Source: Ensifer sp. LCM 4579
GTDB taxonomy: Bacteria > Pseudomonadota > Alphaproteobacteria > Rhizobiales > Rhizobiaceae
Direction of reading: 5' to 3'
NCBI RefSeq assembly: GCF_001854885.1
Contig: NZ_MDDV01000060.1
Span: forward strand, 62,001-126,000
DNA: 64,000 bases
This document shows positions 59,119 to 64,000 of the stretch, piece after piece. The notes under the pieces were generated by a model. The model was not told where the DNA came from, did no database searches, and saw nothing but the letters and a program-made list of their open reading frames with translations. The position numbers and the translations under genes were made by a program. Numbering within the stretch: the first letter of the stretch is position 1; every line of letters starts with the position of its first letter.

Positions 59119-59747
59119 GCGTGTGCTCCCTTGGAGAGATCCTCGGCCTGTTCTTCGAGGCCTTCCACGGCGCCATGGTCATGATGCGCGATGAAGCCGG
59201 TGGTGACGTAGAGCCAGAGCGCCTGGACGAAACGGAAGCACATCAGTGCCGAACCAAGCGGCACGGCGAGGTAGACGAGCCACATCTGGATTTCGAGATC
59301 CGGCGAGGTCTGGCCGCCCTTTGCGACGTGATAGACGAAGTCACTGCCGATCCAGGCGATGATCGCGGTGAAGAGAACGCCGCCGGACATGGCGACAATC
59401 GTAACGAGCCGGCGCGTCGCCCCCGTGAGGCGCTCGACGAGGATATCGACGCCGACATGGATACCGACGCGCACGCCATAGGCCGCGCCGAACTTCGCCA
59501 TCCAGACGAACAGGTAGATGCAGGCCTCCTGCGCCCAGGTGAGCTTGATCGCGTTCACGGTCTTGAAGAGCGAGCGGGCGAAACCCATCAGGGCGGGCAT
59601 GTCGTTGGTGCGGGCGAAACCGACTAAGTCGGCGGCAAATCCGATCGAAAAACGGTGCAGGACCGCGACGAAGATCAGTGCCACGGCGAGAGCCATGAGC
59701 GCGGAGATCAGAATTTCTTCGAGGCGGTCGAGGAAGCGCAGAGACAT
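59115..59747 (-). CDS. dctQ: TRAP transporter small permease DctQ
   Basis: This 210-residue four-helix membrane subunit couples the binding protein to DctM. The typical pattern is RVGIHVGVDILVERL after WMAKFGAAYGV. The ATG at 59747 has GAGG upstream and is preferred over a TTG at 59762. There is an extended loop of about 30 residues around FARTNDMPALMGFARSLFK compared with short DctQ proteins, which I also see in DctQ of C4-dicarboxylate systems. Confidence 0.92.
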   Translation of the reverse strand: MSLRFLDRLEEILISALMALAVALIFVAVLHRFSIGFAADLVGFARTNDMPALMGFARSLFKTVNAIKLTWAQEACIYLFVWMAKFGAAYGVRVGIHVGVDILVERLTGATRRLVTIVAMSGGVLFTAIIAWIGSDFVYHVAKGGQTSPDLEIQMWLVYLAVPLGSALMCFRFVQALWLYVTTGFIAHHDHGAVEGLEEQAEDLSKGAHA

Positions 59748-59796
59748 GGCGAGCCTCGACAAGAAGGGGGGACGCCAAGCGTCCCCCGAGTGACAA

Positions 59797-60804
59797 TCAA
59801 TTGGTGGTACCGAGAACGGTGCGGACCTGTTCGATCAGGTCGGCCCCGACGCGCCCGGACATCTCTTCATAGACCGGCTTCAGGGCCTCGACCCATTCGG
59901 CACGCTCCTCGTCCGTCAGGTCGTGGAATTCGGTCTTGCCGCTCGCCTTCATGGCGGCAAGCGCCGCCTCGTTCTCCTGCTTGGCGATGGAGTTCGCGTA
60001 GACGGTCGCCTCGTCCATTGCCTGGGAAAGCTTCTCTCGGATCGCCGGGTTCAGACCGTCCCAGAAGGCCTTGTTAACGATGACCGCATAGCCGAGATAG
60101 CCGTGGTTCGAAACCGTGGCGTGCTTCTGAACCTCATGCATCTTCTGCGTATACATATTGGATGGCGGGTTTTCCGTGCCATCCACCACGCCTGTCTGGA
60201 GCGCCTGGTAGACTTCCGAGAACGCCATCACCTGCGGCACGGCGCCGAGCGCCTGCATCTCGGCCTCCAGGATCTTCGAGGACTGGATGCGCATCTTGAG
60301 CCCCAGGAAATCGTCGGGCGTGTGCAGCGGCGAGTTGGCGGACATGATCTTGAAGCCGTTATCCCAATAGGCAAGCCCGGTAATGCCCTTGTCCTCCAGT
60401 TTCGACAGCAGCGACTTACCGATCTCTCCTTCGGTGATCTTGCGAAGATCGTCATAGCCGTTCATCAGGAAGGGCAGATCGAAGACTTCGAACTGCTGCA
60501 CGCCGAGCGGCCCGAATTTGGCGAGCGAAGGGGCGAGCATCTGCACGGCGCCGAGTTGCAGCGCCTCCAGCTCTTCCTTGTCCTTGTAGAGCTGGCTGTT
60601 CGGGTAGACCTCCACCTTCACCGCGCCGTCGGTATATTTCTCGGCCAGTTCCTTGAACTTCTCCGCCCCCTTGCCCTTTGGGGTATCCGGCGCGACGACG
60701 TGACTGAACTTGATGACGACCGGCTCGGCCCAGGCGGGCATCGCAACGGTGAGCGCAAGGGCAGCGGCCCCGGCCAAGCTGGCGAGAGTACGACGTGTCA
60801 GCAT
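59797..60804 (-). CDS. dctP: TRAP transporter substrate-binding protein DctP
   Basis: This is a 335-residue periplasmic solute receptor. The signal peptide ends in MPAWA near residue 26. Mature motifs are IKFSHVVAPDTPKGKGA, VEVYPNSQLY and the ligand-carboxylate arginine in GLKMRIQSS. The sequence is close to DctP of C4-dicarboxylate TRAP systems, so succinate, malate or fumarate are likely substrates. GGAGGAG precedes the ATG. It is the first gene of dctPQM, 49 bases before dctQ. Confidence 0.92.
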   Translation of the reverse strand: MLTRRTLASLAGAAALALTVAMPAWAEPVVIKFSHVVAPDTPKGKGAEKFKELAEKYTDGAVKVEVYPNSQLYKDKEELEALQLGAVQMLAPSLAKFGPLGVQQFEVFDLPFLMNGYDDLRKITEGEIGKSLLSKLEDKGITGLAYWDNGFKIMSANSPLHTPDDFLGLKMRIQSSKILEAEMQALGAVPQVMAFSEVYQALQTGVVDGTENPPSNMYTQKMHEVQKHATVSNHGYLGYAVIVNKAFWDGLNPAIREKLSQAMDEATVYANSIAKQENEAALAAMKASGKTEFHDLTDEERAEWVEALKPVYEEMSGRVGADLIEQVRTVLGTTN

Positions 60805-60912
60805 ATTTTCTCCTCCTCTAATCATGCCTCCCGTGCGGGCGCTGGTCGCAAACCGTGGACCGCACCTGCTTGCATGATGCCTCTCCTTGCCAGCCTTTGC
60901 GCCTCGCCGCTA

Positions 60913-60930
60913 TTGTGGGTTTCCACAATC
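60913..60930. promoter_or_regulatory. Candidate DctR operator between dctP and dctS
   Basis: ATTGTGG and CCACAAT are exact 7-base inverted arms with a 4-base centre, in the 186-base divergent region 109 bases before dctP and about 60 bases before dctS. A palindrome here is what a LuxR-type response regulator of the divergent operon would bind. Confidence 0.5.
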
Positions 60931-60990
60931 GACAGGTCCAACCAGGAAAAATTCAAGAAACGGGCTTGGCGACCAAGGGAGGTGGGCGCA

Positions 60991-62979
60991 CTGAAGAAGC
61001 GGGAAGGAAAGCGGCCAGGGGAGGATCCGTGGTCGACGAACGTCAGGGAACAGGGTGGCCGAACCGACCTTCTGTCACTGGTGCCGCTTGCGGCCATCGT
61101 GGCGCTGGTGGCGCTTGTGGCAGCGCTGGTCTGGATCGTCAGCCGCAGTGAGGCCGAGCAGGCGCGAACGAAGCTTGCCACCGACGCGCTGTGGGTGGAA
61201 CAGACCCTGCGGTTCCAGCTTTCGGTGGACGAGGACATGCTGGCACGGCTGGCGCTCGACGCCTCGGGCGGCACCCAGGCCGAGGTCCTCGACGCGCGAG
61301 CGCGGCTCCACATCGCCAACAACCCGGAAGTGCTCTCGATCGTATGGCATGATGCCGCAGGGAACGTGATCAGGGCCGTGCCGGGGCTCGACAGCACGCC
61401 GGACCGGCGGCTCGTCGAGCGCATGGTGCGGTCACGCACGGTCTCCGCCCGGCCGATTTTCGGCGAGGTGACGTCGCAGCGCTTCAGCATGGGCGTCTGG
61501 CTGCAGGGCGGTACCGGCATCGTCACGGCGACAATTTCCGTCCCGCTGATGCTCGAGCGGCACATTCCATGGTGGATCGCCGAGCAATATGGTGTCGAAC
61601 TCGCCGACGCAGGCGGAAGCGTGATCGCCAGACGAGCCAAACGCAGCCCCGATCCGCAAAACCCGACTCACACGATCAGTTTCGACCCGCCGCTGCCCGG
61701 CACCGTTCTGCGGATAGCGTCCTATGATCCACCGGCGGCCTTCGTGAACACGTTGCTCGTCGCCGTGATCGCGGGTCTGGCGGTTTTCGCCATTCTAGCC
61801 TTGCTCACGCTCTACCGAAGCGCACAACGACGGCGGCGTGCCGAGCAGCGCCTCGAGGGTGAAATGGCGTTTCGCCGGTCTATGGAAGAGAGCCTCACGG
61901 TGGGGCTGAGAGCAAAGGACCACCAGGGGCGCGTGCTCTACGTGAACTCGGCCTTTTGCAAGCTCGTCGGCTGGCCGGCCGCCGAACTCGTCGGGCGTTC
62001 CCCGCCTATGCCCTATTGGTCGCCGGACCGGCTGGAGGAGACCCTCGCCCGCCAGCGCGCCCTGACGGAGGGCGGCGCCGTCTCCCAAGCGTTCGAGACC
62101 CGGTTTCGCCGGGCCGACGGCACCGAAATCGACGTCCAGGTCTATGAGGCCCCGCTCATCGACGCCGCAGGCGGCCATCGCGGCTGGATGGGCTCGATCA
62201 TCGACATTACCGACACCAAACGGGCGGCCCGGCTGGCCCGAGCCCAGGACGAGAGCATGGCCCGCACTGGCCGCCTCGTGACGCTGGGAGAGATGGCTTC
62301 GACGCTGGCGCACGAACTGAACCAGCCGCTCTCGGCAATTGCGAGCTATTCCGCGGGACTTGCCAATCTGCTGCAACAGGGCAAGGCCGAGCCGGCCGTC
62401 CTTGGGCCGGCTGTCGAAAAGCTCTCGCTCCAGGCCAACCGCGCCGGGCAGATCATCCGGCGCATCCAGGATTTCGCAAAGAAGCGCGAACCGCGTTTCG
62501 GCAGGCTGCGCCTGCGCGACGTGGTGACGGACACGATCGGCTTCATGCTGGCGGATGCCCGCGAAAACCGTGTCCGGGTCGTCACCGAACTGACGGATGT
62601 CGGGACGGTCATGGCCGATCGCATCCTTCTGGAACAGGTTCTCGTCAACCTGATCCGCAACGGCATGGAGGCCATGGCCGAGGACCGCCGCACGGGCGAC
62701 CACCTCACCCTCCGCCTTCTGAAAGGCGATGACGGCAATGCGCTTATCGAGGTGGAGGATCAGGGCGGAGGCATAGCGCCCGAAGTGGCGGGACGGCTTT
62801 TCGACGCTTTCACCTCCACCAAGGAGCAGGGAATGGGAATGGGGCTGAACATCTGCCGGTCGATCGTGGAACTGCATCGCGGCCATCTTGCGCATCGCCC
62901 CGGCGACGGAGGGGGAACAGTGTTCACCGTTACCCTTCCGCTGGCAGACGAAATGGAAAAGGCGGTGGGCTACTCATGA
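60991..62979 (+). CDS. dctS: Sensor histidine kinase, DctS-like
   Basis: This 662-residue membrane kinase has TM1 at about residues 26-48 (LLSLVPLAAIVALVALVAALVWI), a periplasmic sensor, TM2 at about 250-272, a PAS domain (RVLYVNSAFCKLVGW), HisKA with the phospho-His in STLAHELNQPLSAI, and HATPase motifs (NLIRNGMEAM, DQGGGI, GMGMGLNICRSIV). The start is unusual: GGAGGTG stands 6 bases before CTG at 60991, which gives MKKREGKR. GTG at 60982 or ATG at 60874 are alternatives without a site. It resembles DctS, which senses C4-dicarboxylates for a TRAP system in Rhodobacter. Confidence 0.85.
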   Translation: MKKREGKRPGEDPWSTNVREQGGRTDLLSLVPLAAIVALVALVAALVWIVSRSEAEQARTKLATDALWVEQTLRFQLSVDEDMLARLALDASGGTQAEVLDARARLHIANNPEVLSIVWHDAAGNVIRAVPGLDSTPDRRLVERMVRSRTVSARPIFGEVTSQRFSMGVWLQGGTGIVTATISVPLMLERHIPWWIAEQYGVELADAGGSVIARRAKRSPDPQNPTHTISFDPPLPGTVLRIASYDPPAAFVNTLLVAVIAGLAVFAILALLTLYRSAQRRRRAEQRLEGEMAFRRSMEESLTVGLRAKDHQGRVLYVNSAFCKLVGWPAAELVGRSPPMPYWSPDRLEETLARQRALTEGGAVSQAFETRFRRADGTEIDVQVYEAPLIDAAGGHRGWMGSIIDITDTKRAARLARAQDESMARTGRLVTLGEMASTLAHELNQPLSAIASYSAGLANLLQQGKAEPAVLGPAVEKLSLQANRAGQIIRRIQDFAKKREPRFGRLRLRDVVTDTIGFMLADARENRVRVVTELTDVGTVMADRILLEQVLVNLIRNGMEAMAEDRRTGDHLTLRLLKGDDGNALIEVEDQGGGIAPEVAGRLFDAFTSTKEQGMGMGLNICRSIVELHRGHLAHRPGDGGGTVFTVTLPLADEMEKAVGYS

Positions 62980-63581
62980 CGAGCACGATCCATATCATCG
63001 ATGATGAGGAGAGCATCCGCGAGGCGCTCGCCTTTCTCTTCGCATCGCGTGGACTTTCCGCACAGGGCTGGTCGTCCGGCGAGGCGTTTCTGGAGTCCCT
63101 GCCGGGCGACGATTGCGGCTGCGTCATTCTCGATGTCCGCATGGAAGGCTTGTCCGGTCCGGAGGTGTTCGATCGGCTGCGCGCCAGGGGATGGACAGTG
63201 CCGGTCATCTTCCTGACGGGTCATGCGGACGTACCCGTTGCGGTGCAAACGCTGAAGGCGGGGGCTTTCGATTTCGTCGAGAAGCCCTTCAACGACAACC
63301 TCTTGGTCGATATCGTCCTGAAAGCCGTCGCCACGCACGAGAGCAGACGTGTGCTCCTGGGGCATCAGCAGGATCTGCAACGCCGGGTCCAGACGCTCTC
63401 AAATCGCGAGGCGGAGGTGATGCATTTGATGCTGCAGGCGAAGCTCAACAAGCAGATCGCCCATGAACTCGGCATCTCGATGCGCACAGTGGAGGTGCAT
63501 CGCAGCCGGGTCCTCGAGAAGTTGGGCGCCCGCAACACGACCGAGCTTGCGGGAATGCTGGCGGAACTGACCCCCTCGTGA
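62976..63581 (+). CDS. dctR: LuxR/FixJ-type response regulator, DctR-like
   Basis: This 201-residue regulator has an N-terminal receiver (IHIIDDEESIREAL, phospho-Asp in VILDVRM near residue 52, Lys in FVEKPF) and a C-terminal LuxR helix-turn-helix (LSNREAEVMHLML, KQIAHELGISMRTVEVHRSRV). Its ATG overlaps the kinase stop by 4 bases. Like DctR of Rhodobacter it should activate dctPQM. Confidence 0.9.
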   Translation: MTSTIHIIDDEESIREALAFLFASRGLSAQGWSSGEAFLESLPGDDCGCVILDVRMEGLSGPEVFDRLRARGWTVPVIFLTGHADVPVAVQTLKAGAFDFVEKPFNDNLLVDIVLKAVATHESRRVLLGHQQDLQRRVQTLSNREAEVMHLMLQAKLNKQIAHELGISMRTVEVHRSRVLEKLGARNTTELAGMLAELTPS

Positions 63582-63602
63582 CCCACTCGCTTGCGAAGGG
63601 GA

Positions 63603-64000
63603 TCAATTGCGCCGTTCGATCGCCGTTTCCCTGGGATACTCGCCGATGAAACCGCGCCAGTGGGCGATCGCGAAGCCGAGCACCCCGAGCGCGCCAGCCT
63701 GATGCAGCACACCCCAGCCGACCGGCACCTGCAGGAGAAGCGTGGTGATGCCGATCGCCGCCTGCACCGTCACCAGCGCGAAAAGAAGCACCGAACGGCG
63801 GGCATGCGTCGTCTGCGGCGCGGCACGCAGCGACGAAATCATGTGCACGAGCGCAAGGCCAAAAAGCAGATAGGCTCCCACGCGGTGGAAGAACTGCACG
63901 GTCTTCGGATTCTCGAAGAGATTGATCCAGACCGGATCCTGCGCAAACAGCCCTCCCGGCACGATCGCGCCGTCCATCAGCGGCCAGGTATTATAGCTCA
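63603..64000 (-). CDS. ctaA: Heme A synthase (COX15/CtaA), C-terminal part
   Basis: This is the last 131 residues or so of a heme A synthase, cut by the window edge. It has transmembrane helices and the conserved SYNTWPLMDG and FFHRVGAYLLFGLALVHM, HQAGALGVLGFAIAHW segments, whose histidines bind heme. The enzyme oxidises heme O to heme A for cytochrome aa3. It converges with dctR, 21 bases apart, with no clear terminator. Confidence 0.92.
   Translation of the reverse strand, partial: SYNTWPLMDGAIVPGGLFAQDPVWINLFENPKTVQFFHRVGAYLLFGLALVHMISSLRAAPQTTHARRSVLLFALVTVQAAIGITTLLLQVPVGWGVLHQAGALGVLGFAIAHWRGFIGEYPRETAIERRN

Noticed and set aside
59923-60990. Extension of the kinase frame back across dctP
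   Set aside because: It is antisense to a certain gene; the kinase starts next to its ribosome site and TM1.

Overview
The window looks like chromosomal DNA of a Rhizobiaceae alphaproteobacterium, most probably Sinorhizobium/Ensifer. The reasons are a 14-gene nuo operon with the alphaproteobacterial extra ORFs, the clpP-clpX-lon-hup block, the rplM-rpsI-speB-argC order, high GC content and strong codon bias. No mobile element, CRISPR array or rRNA is seen.

Region 1 (1-17.0 kb, all minus strand) is one long energy operon. Read in its own direction it is nuoA-B-C-D, a small secreted protein, nuoE-F, a helix-hairpin-helix protein, nuoG-H-I-J-K-L-M-N, then birA and rnj (RNase J, cut by the window edge). 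Genes are tightly packed, with TGATG or ATGA start/stop overlaps at several joints. Two identical tRNA-Asp genes and one tRNA-Val gene follow at 17.3-18.1 kb.

Region 2 (18.1-28.5 kb) holds a cupin that matches the metal site of the bacterial hydroxynitrile lyase GtHNL, a YhaN/YhaO-type (SbcCD-like) ATPase-nuclease pair, a chemoreceptor, a MarR regulator and an exported phytase-like esterase. Region 3 (28.8-34.5 kb) is the proteostasis block hup, lon, clpX, clpP with clear terminators and a sigma32-like promoter candidate for lon. Region 4 (34.8-40.4 kb) holds a YbhP/ClsB-like pair (EEP phosphatase and phospholipase D), a cytochrome P450 whose I-helix alcohol residue is Ala, a frameshifted beta-helix lipoprotein and a small cupin.

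Region 5 (40.4-50.6 kb) is the accessory part. It starts with a frameshifted remnant that may be a TOPRIM/OLD-type nuclease tail. A six-gene same-strand cluster follows: a large winged-helix/NTPase/TPR regulator, a DJ-1/PfpI-like protein without the nucleophile Cys, a Tat-exported haloperoxidase-like hydrolase, a DUF4126-like membrane protein, an SDR and a Tat-exported methyl-parathion-hydrolase/lactonase-like MBL enzyme. Near-identical 20-bp sites precede the DJ-1-like and hydrolase genes, and a weaker related site precedes the regulator, which suggests one regulon. A small acidic protein and an orphan M41-like HEXXH protein follow. This cluster is my best candidate for an undescribed system.

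Region 6 (50.6-64 kb) returns to conserved chromosome: a CoA-binding protein with metY, an EamA exporter, an enoyl-CoA hydratase, rplM-rpsI, speB, argC, a DctPQM TRAP transporter divergent from a DctS/DctR-like two-component system with a perfect inverted repeat between them, and the C-terminal part of ctaA.
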